A stretch of 42,156 nt of DNA from an uncultured Eubacteriales bacterium (GTDB taxonomy: Bacteria; Bacillota; Clostridia; Christensenellales; Aristaeellaceae), in NCBI GenBank assembly GCA_902765305.1, contig CACWZI010000020.1:1-42156 (forward strand), given 5' to 3'. The notes under the pieces were generated by a model. The model ran no database searches. It was not told the DNA's origin and worked only from the letters and a program-made list of their open reading frames with translations. Below are positions 1-8,125 of this stretch, piece after piece. The translations under genes and the position numbers were made by a program. Every line of letters begins with the position of its first letter. The first letter of the stretch is position 1.

Positions 1-2
1 CT

Positions 3-130
3 GTCTGCGAAGCAGACTGAAGAGGTGTCCCCGTTACACCTCGTTCGTCTATTCCGATAGACGATCTTATCCCAGTGGGGACACCTCTTCCGACCCGCTA
101 CGCGGGCCACCTTCCCCTCCAAGGGGAAGG
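3..130. repeat. Cluster of consecutive palindromes in gene-free left edge
   Basis: Four stem-loops follow one another: GTCTGC/GCAGAC at 3-17; a 13-bp stem AAGAGGTGTCCCC (20-32) with GGGGACACCTCTT (77-89), enclosing a smaller stem CGTCTAT/ATAGACG (46-63); CCCGC/GCGGG at 94-106; and CCTTCCCCT/AGGGGAAGG at 110-130. The string GGGGAAGGCTTTGGG recurs near 172. Nothing in 1-400 looks like a gene; the short reading frames lack a ribosome site and recognisable content. The block resembles dispersed intergenic repeats of clostridial genomes. It could be a folded RNA or a REP-like element; the sequence alone does not decide. Confidence 0.6.
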
Positions 131-235
131 CTTTGGGAGACCACACCGTTAAATTGATGACATTGCCCTCTGGGGAAGGCTTTGGGTTGTGCCCACTATT
201 TTCCCTAACCCCTAAAACCTAACCCCTTACCCCTC

Positions 236-272
236 AAATACTGATTTGTCGCAGCGCGACAAATCAGTATTT
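236..272. repeat. 17-bp-arm palindrome, GATTTGTCGC family
   Basis: The arms at 236-252 and 256-272 are perfectly complementary, with a 3-nt centre. The core GATTTGTCGC/GCGACAAATC recurs at 35288-35314 and 37154-37186, and in diverged form (GATTTATCGAGC) at 35403-35441, so this is a dispersed family. As at 35.3 kb, the palindrome is preceded by a CCTAAAACCTAA-like stretch (about 205-235). A second short palindrome (AATCCGTAAGGATT) follows at 302-316 and has relatives near 35355, 36845 and 37069. Confidence 0.75.
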
Positions 273-362
273 ACCTGACTGCACCGATCCATCCAATCAA
301 AGGAATCCGTAAGGATTGACGATGCGAAGCCGCTCCTTCACGCGCATGCGGTTATATACTGC

Positions 363-390
363 GACCGGGCGATCCGAAGATCGCCCGGTC
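363..390 (-). terminator. Strong UUCG-capped hairpin after the last wzz-like gene
   Basis: GACCGGGCGATC (363-374) and GATCGCCCGGTC (379-390) form a perfect 12-bp stem. Read on the minus strand the loop is C(TTCG)G, the exceptionally stable tetraloop, which implies that the minus-strand RNA is what matters. It lies 17 nt beyond the stop of the chain-length gene ending at 408. There is no T-tract after it, so it may be a 3'-end stabilising structure or a factor-assisted stop and not a classic intrinsic terminator. Confidence 0.55.
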
Positions 391-407
391 GAATGGAAAT
401 ACCCCTG

Positions 408-1934
408 TCAGAACCTTCCTTCCCGCTTGCGGCTGATGAAGATCATCAGCATGCAGGCCAGGAAGCCCAGCGTACAAATCGGGCCCGCGACCATGATGGC
501 CTTCTTCACAAAGGCTCCGGACAGAACCCTCGGGGCATTGTAGCGCACCGACGTGGCTGCGAGGTTCAATTCGTTGATCTGCTCCTGGTTGAAGGCTTCA
601 AGCATCGCCTTGAAATCGTTGAGAATGCCCTGTCCCTTCTCCACGAGGGCGCTCAGGTTCTTCTCAAGGGTGTCCTTCTGCGCCTGCGTCTCGCGTTCGG
701 CATCCTCCGCCGCCTGGGCGATTTCCGCTTCGGTCATCTCGACGACATCGGTCAGGGCTTCTTCGGCGGTCTGCCCGGCATCCGCCTCCACGCTTGCCGC
801 GTCCGCCTCTACGCTTGCCGCGTCTGCCTCCACACTTGCCGCGTCCGCCTCTACACTTGCCACATCCGCCTTCTGATCTGCAAAGGCGTCTTCGCCGATC
901 AGGTCGGCCAGCTTGAGCTGGTATTCGGATATCCTGGAGTTGATGTCTGTGATGTCGTCGGCGACCATCTTGCGCCTGTCGACCAGCGCGTCATAGGTTT
1001 CCGAGGAATTGCCGTCGATCTTGGTCAGCGAATCCGCGGTGCTCAGGTAGATGATCTCGTTCTTGCTGTACTTGTCGATGATCGCGTCCATCTTCTCCAG
1101 GTGCTCACGCTGCTTTTGCAGCTGATTGTTCAGGTCGCGAATCTCGAACTGGTACCGGGTCAACAGGCGAATGGTATCCTTGGTCAGCGCATTCATCGTC
1201 AAATCGGCGTTCAAGCGGCCGATGTCGCTGTTGATCAGGTTGTTCAGCCTGACGCTGATGTCGTTGAAGCCGACGCCCTGCCAACGGAAGATGGGCTTCC
1301 ACGCGTAAACCTCCATGGCGTATTCAGAGATCATTTCATAATGGTTCTGGAGGATCTCCAGCTGCTGGGGATAGTCGTATTGATCCAGGGTAAACAGCAG
1401 GCTCTCGGTCTCCAGGCCGTTGGCGTAAACCTGCGCGAAGCGATTCCTGAAAGCAACCAGTATGTTCTGCATCAGGGCAACCAGCTTGTCCTTGGGGATG
1501 GATTTGTCAAAGTCACTGCTCAGCGAAACGTCGAACACGGTGGGGTGATAATCGCCCACGTTGGTAGAGCGACTGGTGGTGAAATCCAGCAGCGAGGCGT
1601 AGCTGGTGACCTGGTCCACCATGTCCTTGGGAAAGACGCCCCGCGCCGTCAAGCAGACGCGAAGCTGCTCGGGCGTATAGGTGCCCTCCAGCCCCGCCTC
1701 GCGCAGGGCGGTGGTCAGCACCTCGTCGGAGGCGATTTCAGAGATATTGAAGGGTCGGCCATTAGGCGCGAGGCCCTCCGGGGCGCCTTCAAAGGTGAAC
1801 TGTATGTTGGCGCTGGCGGTGGTCTTGTCCGGCTTGCCGAAGAACATCGCGGCAGTCAGTGCCAGGCCGACGATGCCGCAGATCAGGAGGACGACGATCG
1901 TCGTTCGAAGCCAATGGGATTTGCTGGAAGTCAT
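408..1934 (-). CDS. Wzz/CapA-type polysaccharide chain-length protein (second copy)
   Basis: The 508-residue protein has the layout of a polysaccharide co-polymerase: a transmembrane helix at about residues 11-32, a long extracytoplasmic part rich in predicted coiled coil (about 200-430), and a second helix near 475-498 before a short basic tail (ISRKREGRF). Such proteins pair with a Wzy polymerase to set polymer length and export. No Walker A kinase domain is attached. Residues about 355-385 are a run of four-plus heptads of the type ASVEADA encoded by a 21-bp tandem repeat. Its ATG overlaps the stop of the upstream wzz-like gene (ATGA, 1931-1934), so the two are probably translationally coupled and may form a hetero-oligomer. 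Family assignment rests on topology and locus context. Confidence 0.7.
   Translation of the reverse strand: MTSSKSHWLRTTIVVLLICGIVGLALTAAMFFGKPDKTTASANIQFTFEGAPEGLAPNGRPFNISEIASDEVLTTALREAGLEGTYTPEQLRVCLTARGVFPKDMVDQVTSYASLLDFTTSRSTNVGDYHPTVFDVSLSSDFDKSIPKDKLVALMQNILVAFRNRFAQVYANGLETESLLFTLDQYDYPQQLEILQNHYEMISEYAMEVYAWKPIFRWQGVGFNDISVRLNNLINSDIGRLNADLTMNALTKDTIRLLTRYQFEIRDLNNQLQKQREHLEKMDAIIDKYSKNEIIYLSTADSLTKIDGNSSETYDALVDRRKMVADDITDINSRISEYQLKLADLIGEDAFADQKADVASVEADAASVEADAASVEADAASVEADAGQTAEEALTDVVEMTEAEIAQAAEDAERETQAQKDTLEKNLSALVEKGQGILNDFKAMLEAFNQEQINELNLAATSVRYNAPRVLSGAFVKKAIMVAGPICTLGFLACMLMIFISRKREGRF
778..870 (-). repeat. 21-bp in-frame tandem repeat (about 4.4 copies)
   Basis: Units lie at 778-798, 799-819, 820-840 and 841-861, with a partial unit to 870. 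Each encodes the seven residues ASVEADA in the coiled-coil part of the chain-length protein. Copies differ at only one to four positions. Because the unit is a multiple of three, gain or loss of copies would change the length of the extracytoplasmic coil without breaking the frame. Confidence 0.9.
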
Positions 1935-3514
1935 GCCTCAATCGCCTCCTTTTCCCTGTGCGCCCCGTCCACGCCTGCCTCCGCTTCCGGTTTCCTGCGG
2001 AACTCAGGGGCAAGGGCGCTGATGAACCACAGCGCCAGGGCGATGAGCGCGCCCAGCACGCCGCCGATGGCCATCTGCTTTCCCGTCTTGGCAAACAAGC
2101 CCTCGTCCTTGCCCTGGGCCACGGAGTGATCCGCGAAGGTGGTATAGAAGGGGCTGGTCATGATTTCCTGCATCTGCAGGTTGATCTGCTGATAGGCGTT
2201 CTGGCAGATCCGGATGGCGCTTGCCAGCTCTTCGCTGGCCTGCTCGGTGTCGGCCAGCCCATTGTTGGCCTTCAGGCTCTCGAGCTTGTCCTCGAGATCC
2301 ACGATCTTGACCTCCAGCTTTTCGGCCTGGTCGTAATTATCCGATTGCTCAAGTACCTTCGCGTTGTAGTAGTCGGTGGTGGTCTGCGTGGACTTCGCGG
2401 TGTCGCTCTCCTGCATGGACACGAAGATCTCGTCGTTCTTGTAGTTGTCCAGTATCGTCTGGGTGGTGGCGATGTTCTCATTGACCTTGTCCAGCTCCGT
2501 GCGGGCATTGCGCAGCTGGAACTGGTAGTTGGTGATCATGGACTTGCTGTCCTTGACGATGCTGTTCGTATAGGCGTAGGAGTAGAGGTAATCCACGTTG
2601 ACCTCGGTGGCCGTCCGCAGATCCTTCATCAGGTCGTTCAGGGAACGGCCGGTCCTCCAGGAGCGATAGCTTTTGATGGCCGTCGGCTGGTTGTCGCAGT
2701 AATCGTAGAGGTTGTTCGTCGCGTTCCGCAGCAGGTCCAGGCTCTCGAGGAGATCCAGGTTTTCCACGTCGATGACGGAAATCTCGTCGTCCGGCAGCCT
2801 GGTATCCGCATAGGTGATCACCAGGTAGTCGTTGTAGGCGGCCAGGACCTGGTCCAGCAGCTCCTTGAGCTCATCATTCTTCAGGTAGTACTTCTTGTTG
2901 GAATTCTCCTCCCCGAAGCCGTTTGTCAGGGAAACCACGAAGCGGTTGTCATAGGTCAGCTGGATGTCCATGACCTGGTTGTAGGCGTTGTTGTTCTTGT
3001 CCTCGACCATGCTGGCGGCGATTTCCTGCTGGCGCCGGCTGTCCTCCGTGAGGATGCGGTCGATGCTGATGTTGCTGCGCAGGCTGCTCAGCGTCACCGG
3101 CTGGGAAAGCTCCATGCTGTTCAACGCGTTGTTCAGCACATAGGAGCCGGTAATCTGGTTGAGATCCAAATCGCCGCTCTCATCCGGGGCCGTCAGGTTT
3201 GCCACAGGTATGGTCGGCGGCGCCTCGGGGTTTTCCAGGAGTTCCGGGTTGGAAACCTGGTACTTCAGCGTGACCACCGAGGAGACCTTGTACGGCTTTT
3301 CGTTGAACTGATGCAGGACCAGGGAACCGGCGATGCCGGCGACGATGCAAAAGATCATCAGCCACGCATAAGCCCTGGTCCTCAGCTTGAAATTATGAAA
3401 GACGCGCTTCAGGTCAATTTCAATATCCGCCGACGGCTGATTGACGACGACATTGATGTTCGCGTCCCTGTCGACGGACAGAACCTGGTCCTTTCGACGT
3501 TCGTCCCTATCCAA
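1931..3514 (-). CDS. Wzz/CapA-type polysaccharide chain-length protein (first copy)
   Basis: This is a two-helix polysaccharide co-polymerase: a helix at about residues 34-54 (WLMIFCIVAGIAGSLVL), a large extracytoplasmic coiled-coil domain, and a C-terminal helix (IGGVLGALIALALWFISAL) before a charged tail. The open frame reaches 3574, but I prefer the TTG at 3514. It has GGAGGG 7 nt upstream, whereas the extra 20 residues of the longer form are an arginine run with no ribosome site. The protein then has 527 residues. The gene overlaps the next chain-length gene by 4 bp. No tyrosine autokinase is encoded in the window, unlike the usual CapA-CapB pair. Role inferred: control of capsule chain length at the membrane. 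Confidence 0.7.
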   Translation of the reverse strand: MDRDERRKDQVLSVDRDANINVVVNQPSADIEIDLKRVFHNFKLRTRAYAWLMIFCIVAGIAGSLVLHQFNEKPYKVSSVVTLKYQVSNPELLENPEAPPTIPVANLTAPDESGDLDLNQITGSYVLNNALNSMELSQPVTLSSLRSNISIDRILTEDSRRQQEIAASMVEDKNNNAYNQVMDIQLTYDNRFVVSLTNGFGEENSNKKYYLKNDELKELLDQVLAAYNDYLVITYADTRLPDDEISVIDVENLDLLESLDLLRNATNNLYDYCDNQPTAIKSYRSWRTGRSLNDLMKDLRTATEVNVDYLYSYAYTNSIVKDSKSMITNYQFQLRNARTELDKVNENIATTQTILDNYKNDEIFVSMQESDTAKSTQTTTDYYNAKVLEQSDNYDQAEKLEVKIVDLEDKLESLKANNGLADTEQASEELASAIRICQNAYQQINLQMQEIMTSPFYTTFADHSVAQGKDEGLFAKTGKQMAIGGVLGALIALALWFISALAPEFRRKPEAEAGVDGAHREKEAIEA

Positions 3515-3720
3515 TAATATTCCCTCCGTTTCCCATTGGCGGCGCCGCCGGCGGGATCGCCGCCTCCCTGGCATCGCCTGATCTGCAAATCAAAATATAT
3601 ACCTTGCTGTATTGTATCATGTTATTGTTAAAATGGCAACCCATGGTGTGAGGGAATCCATGTGAACAGTATTGCGTAACCATTACAGATCATTGCGCAG
3701 CTTTTACCGCCAGCCCCTCC

Positions 3721-3769
3721 GTAGGGGCGATTTCCAATCGCCCGCGGGCGCTCGGAGAGCGCCCCTGCG
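3721..3769. repeat. Double-hairpin REP-like element
   Basis: Two adjacent 8-bp stem-loops lie side by side: GGGCGATT/AATCGCCC (3725-3743) and GGGCGCTC/GAGCGCCC (3746-3764), framed by GTAGGGGCG and CGCCCCTGCG. It sits in the 275-bp gap between the VanZ-domain gene (ends 3790) and the start of the first wzz-like gene, so it could also act as a processing site or partial terminator. I see no T-tract. The rest of the gap (3515-3720) holds no recognisable gene. Confidence 0.6.
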
Positions 3770-3789
3770 AAATATGTTTACAGTAACCT

Positions 3790-5253
3790 CTACAAAAACG
3801 GACGGAACGCCGCGCCCCCGGTCCTCCCCCGGCCCTGGTCCGGAGGATTCGGTGGCGCGGTGCGCCTCCAATGGCCTGCCAGATCGGCCAGTCCGCATCC
3901 TGTGAAGCTGCCGAGGCCGTTGCTGAGCAGATCGTCAAATTCCGCAAGTCCAAATCCGGTCGTATATTGCATGATCTCGATTGCCGCCGACAGGCCCAGC
4001 GCCGCCAGCAAACCGGTCCATCCCATCAGCCGGTACAATATCGTCCCCAATGGGATGAACAGCCAGACGTTGTTTATGATCTCCTGCCTCAGCCACGCAT
4101 CCCGGAAAAACTTTCTGTATGACCACAGAAATGCAGCCCCGCCCGTCGTCCCGGTCGCGTTCCTGTTCATGAGGGTCATAAAGAGGATGAAAAACAGATA
4201 GCCCGACAGCAGCAACGCATTGCCCCTCTTGTTCAGCGACATCGATATCGCGCAGATGAGCAGCCCAAAGAGAACGACGAGCAGGGGATTGTTGTAAATC
4301 ACCGTATAGGGGCTGAATTTGTCCTGCCCGTTTGCATCGAGGTATATATGGTAAATGCCTTCAAACCTCATGCCGTACTGGCCCTTTTTCAGGCAGGCCG
4401 GGTTTCCCTCCGCGTCATAGTACATCTCCCTTTCGACCGTTCCGTTGACGTCATCATACGCCCGCTTCACCGTCGCATAGCCCGCACCCGCAACCATGGG
4501 GCGGCCTTCTGAATCGATAAAGGTGGTCACGGCTTCCCTGCCCTGGTCGTCGTATTCATAATAGAAACCGTATTGCCCGTTTGTTGCAGGGGCGGGATTC
4601 CCCTCTTCATCAAAATAGAATGCCCGCTTCAGCGCTCCGTTCCAGTAGAACTCGCGCTTCACGGTCGCAAAGCCCTGCGCGGTCCTGTAGGGCCGCTTCT
4701 GGCCATCGACATACGTCGAGGCCACACGTCTTCCCAGCGCGTCGTACAGATTGAGCCTTCCGTAGGCGCCATCGCTGTTTGCAACGGGTTTCCCATCGGC
4801 GTCAAGGTACCAGTGTTCAATGGCCCTGCCTTCTTCGTCGCGCACATATTCCCGCATGGCATAGCCCAAATCCGTCATCATGGGATTGCCCTGGCTGTCG
4901 GTATAGACGACCCTGTTGTTCTGTCCGAAGGCGTCATACTGCCTTATCAATCCGCAATAACCCTCCGGCTGTACCGCCGGTTTGCCCGTTTCATCGAAAT
5001 AAAAAACAGAGATGACCCTGCCGGCGTCGTCCTTTGTGCTTACGGCGCTTGAATAATGAAGGTCTTCGGCAAACGCTGGCTCGCCCCGGTCATCCAGGTA
5101 ATCGATGCGTTCCACATTCCCGGCTTCTGTTACGCTTTTGGTCAATGTGGCAGAATAGTGCAATTCCCCGCCGTTCCAGCCCAGCTTGAACACGGTGGCC
5201 AATATCAGCAAGAGGACGCTGACGGTTCTGGTAATGGCTTTCAATACATGCAT
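3790..5253 (-). CDS. YD-like repeat protein with C-terminal VanZ domain
   Basis: From the ATG at 5253 the protein has about 487 residues. It has an N-terminal helix (VSVLLLILATVFKLGW), then some eight repeats of about 35-45 residues, each with an aromatic-rich strand followed by D-x-x-G-x-P (YFDETGKP, YTDSQGNP, YLDADGKP, YFDEEGNP, YYDAEGNP), then four hydrophobic helices. The last part matches VanZ family features: NVWLFIPLGT, then an E-I-M-Q-Y-x-T-G stretch and DDLLSNGLG. VanZ-like proteins are membrane proteins linked to glycopeptide tolerance; their biochemistry is unclear. The repeats probably lie outside the cell. A second protein of this locus (27527-29353) has the same repeats. The frame extends upstream to 5346; I chose 5253 because the helix then follows directly, but the ribosome site is weak (AAGGA 13 nt upstream) and the longer form is possible. 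Confidence 0.75.
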   Translation of the reverse strand: MHVLKAITRTVSVLLLILATVFKLGWNGGELHYSATLTKSVTEAGNVERIDYLDDRGEPAFAEDLHYSSAVSTKDDAGRVISVFYFDETGKPAVQPEGYCGLIRQYDAFGQNNRVVYTDSQGNPMMTDLGYAMREYVRDEEGRAIEHWYLDADGKPVANSDGAYGRLNLYDALGRRVASTYVDGQKRPYRTAQGFATVKREFYWNGALKRAFYFDEEGNPAPATNGQYGFYYEYDDQGREAVTTFIDSEGRPMVAGAGYATVKRAYDDVNGTVEREMYYDAEGNPACLKKGQYGMRFEGIYHIYLDANGQDKFSPYTVIYNNPLLVVLFGLLICAISMSLNKRGNALLLSGYLFFILFMTLMNRNATGTTGGAAFLWSYRKFFRDAWLRQEIINNVWLFIPLGTILYRLMGWTGLLAALGLSAAIEIMQYTTGFGLAEFDDLLSNGLGSFTGCGLADLAGHWRRTAPPNPPDQGRGRTGGAAFRPFL

Positions 5254-5405
5254 AATTGATGTGCAATCCTTGTTGCCGGATCTCATGCGGCAGCGTCGCC
5301 GCGCGCAATTCGCGTTCTCATACTGACCGGGCGTCAGTATGCCCATATAGGGCGCCCCTATTGTAACTCAGGCGGGAAACGCCCCGATTTCTACGCGAAA
5401 GCGGT

Positions 5406-6266
5406 TCACTGCAGTTCAACCGTAGCAATTCTCGGCTCGAAGCAGCAGGCGGGGCGGACGCATACGATCCGCACCCCGGAGGCTCTCTGCGGCCCCACCT
5501 TCATGAAGGTGGCGATGACGGAAGTATCGCCCCGGAGCCCGAGCGGACCGATGTTCGCTTCGTTTACTCTCCGCGTGATCTCCCGTTCCATCTCGGATTG
5601 TTCGTCGTACTTCCCGTCCACCTGCGCCTGGAGCATCATGGAAGTCGCCTCAAAATGGCTCCGGCCCACGCCGACGGCCAGCGTGCAGGGAGAACATCCA
5701 AGCTGCGCCACGCCTTCCCTGGCCCATCCCACGATCTCGTCCAGGACGACCTGGGTGCTATGCCTGTGAAACACGCGATAGGTCTTTGCCCGGATCGCCG
5801 GGCCGCCGCCGAACATCAGGATGTGCAGCCGAATCACGTTGTCCTTGCACCTTCTCAGCAGGATCGGCGCAGGCGCCACGCCAGCGCTGTCCGGGTTCAG
5901 CCCGCCACTCTGGTCGATTCGATGGCTGTCATCCCCCATGATGCCCATAGGCCGTCCCGGGAGCTTGCGCAGGCCTTCCGCCACGCCCTCCCTGATGGCG
6001 TCCAGCATCCTGCCTGTCACCGCGCAGTCCTCACCGACCTCGAGGACAAGATGCGGGATCCCTGAGTCGTCGCACAGGGGAGACTTGTCCCGCTCCGCCG
6101 CTTCCGCATTGGCGAGAACCTGCTCCAGCACCCACCTGGCCTGTTCATTGCGTTCTGTGTCGATCGCCCTTTGATAGGCCGCTTTCTTGTCCGCGCGGAA
6201 CGTACTTCCGGCGTCCACCAGCGTATCCCGCACGAGCGCGACGATCGCTTCATAAGTCCTGGTCAT
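5406..6266 (-). CDS. Class I fumarase / tartrate dehydratase, alpha subunit
   Basis: The 286-residue protein is the iron-sulfur subunit of the two-subunit class I hydro-lyases (fumarate hydratase, L-tartrate dehydratase and relatives), which add or remove water at dicarboxylic hydroxy acids. Three cysteines in typical cluster-ligand settings are visible: PLCDDSG, GCSPCTLAVGVG and RPACCFEPRIATV. Length is normal for a free alpha subunit. The start has a strong site (GGGAGGAG, 5 nt before ATG) and lies inside the end of the beta-subunit gene (17-bp overlap), so the pair is co-translated. It is the last gene of a metabolic cassette inside a capsule locus. A housekeeping TCA role is unlikely given that setting. 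The substrate cannot be read from the sequence. Confidence 0.85.
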   Translation of the reverse strand: MTRTYEAIVALVRDTLVDAGSTFRADKKAAYQRAIDTERNEQARWVLEQVLANAEAAERDKSPLCDDSGIPHLVLEVGEDCAVTGRMLDAIREGVAEGLRKLPGRPMGIMGDDSHRIDQSGGLNPDSAGVAPAPILLRRCKDNVIRLHILMFGGGPAIRAKTYRVFHRHSTQVVLDEIVGWAREGVAQLGCSPCTLAVGVGRSHFEATSMMLQAQVDGKYDEQSEMEREITRRVNEANIGPLGLRGDTSVIATFMKVGPQRASGVRIVCVRPACCFEPRIATVELQ

Positions 6267-6765
6267 AGATGCTCCTCCCGTGCGCCGCGCCGATGATGGC
6301 GGGGTATTTGTCCACCTTGATCAGGTGCAGCGCTTCCATGCCCAGCTCGGGGAAGGCCACGACCTTCTGCTCCGTCGTCTTTGCGCCGAGCAAAGCCGTC
6401 ACCGGAGGAATCACGGCGTACACCGCATTGCAGCGATCCAAAGCGGCTATCGTCTTCGGATGCAGCTGTCCCTTCCCCAGATGCAGCTTGATCCCGGCGG
6501 CGGACAGCGGCGCAATGCTGCTCTCGATCTCCAGCTTGTTGCTGGATGTCGGCCCCACGCCGGCAGGGCTTACCGCCGTGTGGAAGATGACCTGCCCGTG
6601 CAAATCCACGCCAAGCTCTGCGACTGTTCCATCCTCGATCATCTTCAGCACCTTCGGCAGCACCGCGTCACGGCCACAGAGGATATAACCGCTGATCTCG
6701 ACGGTATCCCCCACCTGGAGGCTTGCCGCCGCTTCTTCTGAAATCGGCGTGCTCAATTGAACCAT
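6250..6765 (-). CDS. Class I fumarase / tartrate dehydratase, beta subunit
   Basis: At 171 residues this is the usual size of a separate beta subunit. Family segments are visible: VGDTVEISGYILCGRDA near the N-terminus, SPAGVGPTSSNKLE in the middle, then LGKGQL and LGMEALHLIKV. In fumarases and tartrate dehydratases the loop normally reads GPTTS followed by an Arg-Met pair; here it reads GPTSSNKLE, a change next to the substrate-binding region that may signal a different substrate. GAGGG lies 7 nt before the ATG. The gene overlaps the alpha subunit and follows the HpcH-like lyase gene after 21 bp, so it belongs to the same transcript. Confidence 0.85.
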   Translation of the reverse strand: MVQLSTPISEEAAASLQVGDTVEISGYILCGRDAVLPKVLKMIEDGTVAELGVDLHGQVIFHTAVSPAGVGPTSSNKLEIESSIAPLSAAGIKLHLGKGQLHPKTIAALDRCNAVYAVIPPVTALLGAKTTEQKVVAFPELGMEALHLIKVDKYPAIIGAAHGRSIYDQDL

Positions 6766-6786
6766 TGTTTTGCCCTCTTACCGTCT

Positions 6787-7932
6787 TTAGTCGTTCACCG
6801 CAAACAGCTTCACATGGCCGCTCTCGTCCCGGATGACGCCATAGGCGCGGGCACGATTGTACACCTTGCGCGCCCAATTGGTGTGCGGCTTGATCTCGTT
6901 CATCTTGTTGCCGCCGGAGCCCTTGATCACGCCGCCGCTGGTGCCCAGGATCTGGCAGGCGTCGTTGTATTCTTCCTTGGTCACGGCCATCATGGCATTT
7001 ACGAACTTGACGTGGGTGGGATGGATGACAGTGCGGCCCACAAAGCCGTTCGCCTTGTCCAGGATGACCTCGCGCAGCAGGCCGTCGATCTCATTGTTCA
7101 CGATCGATTCATGCCTGGTCAGGTAGTCCTGAATGCCGTAGTGGGGCAGCTCGTCAAACATGAGCTCCTTCGGCGCGCGGAAATACTCCCACACGGGGCC
7201 GGAGACGACATAGTCATTGTCGCGGCCAAACATATTCAGGATATCGTTCAGGCACTCGCGAACCGTCATTATATCGTACACCGAATAGCCCACGCCACGG
7301 CGCACGCCGAACACAGAGGAAAAGTCCGTCGCGCCGACGCGAACCTGCAGCACCAGATTCTTGTACTTGTCGAGAATGCGCTTGATTCCCGTCAGCTCGT
7401 ACATGCGGGACTCCTTATAGGCGACCTCCTTGTCCTCGATGATCGGCATACCATAGATGATCTCGCCGAACTTCTCGTTCAAATCGCGGAGGTAGGCATA
7501 GTATTCATAGCCGTTCTCGGCATTGAACTTCGGGAAATTGATGCCGCAAAGTACCTTTACCTGATGCTTGGTCAGTCCAGCGCCGAAATGCTTGAACTGG
7601 CCCAGATTGCGAACGCGGACGAAAATCAAGGGAACCTTATCCTCATCCAATTCGCCGTTCTCAATAGCGCTGGAAACCGTATCCAGCAGCTTGTGAATGT
7701 TCTCCTCCGCCTCAAGCACCCGCTCCTCAGGGCAGGCATCCTCGCAGCACAGCACCATGCTGGTCAGTCCAGGCATGGCGTTGGACAGGATCTTCGGCGC
7801 AAAATCCTTGAAACCCGGCATATACATCGTAGCGCCAAGGCAATACTGCAGCATTTCACGTTCAGTGTACTTATTGAAGTGTTCGGGCTCCACAATGAAT
7901 TTGAAGTCCGGATTATACATATGATGTCTCAT
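6787..7932 (-). CDS. HpcH/HpaI-like C-C bond lyase, TIM barrel
   Basis: The 381-residue protein resembles the C-C bond lyase branch of the HpcH/HpaI aldolase and citrate lyase beta superfamily, the same broad phosphoenolpyruvate/pyruvate-binding fold as PEP mutase. Segments that fit metal and substrate binding include LVLCCEDACPEE near residue 60, LIFVRVRNLGQF, MPIIEDKE and VRVGATDFSS. Near the C-terminus GFVGRTVIHPTHV matches the G-(K/R)-xx-IHP motif of this superfamily. Family members cleave or form hydroxy-acid C-C bonds (malyl-, citramalyl- or citryl-type substrates). The ATG has AAGGAAGGA 7 nt upstream. Neighbours are a U32-like protein upstream and a fumarase-type hydro-lyase downstream, suggesting a short acid-building route. 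The exact reaction is unknown. Confidence 0.7.
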   Translation of the reverse strand: MRHHMYNPDFKFIVEPEHFNKYTEREMLQYCLGATMYMPGFKDFAPKILSNAMPGLTSMVLCCEDACPEERVLEAEENIHKLLDTVSSAIENGELDEDKVPLIFVRVRNLGQFKHFGAGLTKHQVKVLCGINFPKFNAENGYEYYAYLRDLNEKFGEIIYGMPIIEDKEVAYKESRMYELTGIKRILDKYKNLVLQVRVGATDFSSVFGVRRGVGYSVYDIMTVRECLNDILNMFGRDNDYVVSGPVWEYFRAPKELMFDELPHYGIQDYLTRHESIVNNEIDGLLREVILDKANGFVGRTVIHPTHVKFVNAMMAVTKEEYNDACQILGTSGGVIKGSGGNKMNEIKPHTNWARKVYNRARAYGVIRDESGHVKLFAVND

Positions 7933-8125
7933 GACAAGTCCTTCCTTTCGGTTACTGTTCAGGCATGCAAATTCTGATTTACCGAACTGAATAGATACGA
8001 TTCAGTCATAGCTAAATACTGATTCGATACGCCTCTCGTTTCCCCTGCCGTGGCTGTCTGCCTGTCACGGTTTCATGCCGTCGGCCCGATCCAGGCACGC
8101 TTTCCTGTCAGGGCAGGCAAACGAC

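Noticed and set aside
200-235. Telomere-like CCTAAAACCTAA stretch
   Set aside because: Short, imperfect and associated with a palindromic repeat that recurs at 35.3 kb; better explained as part of that repeat.
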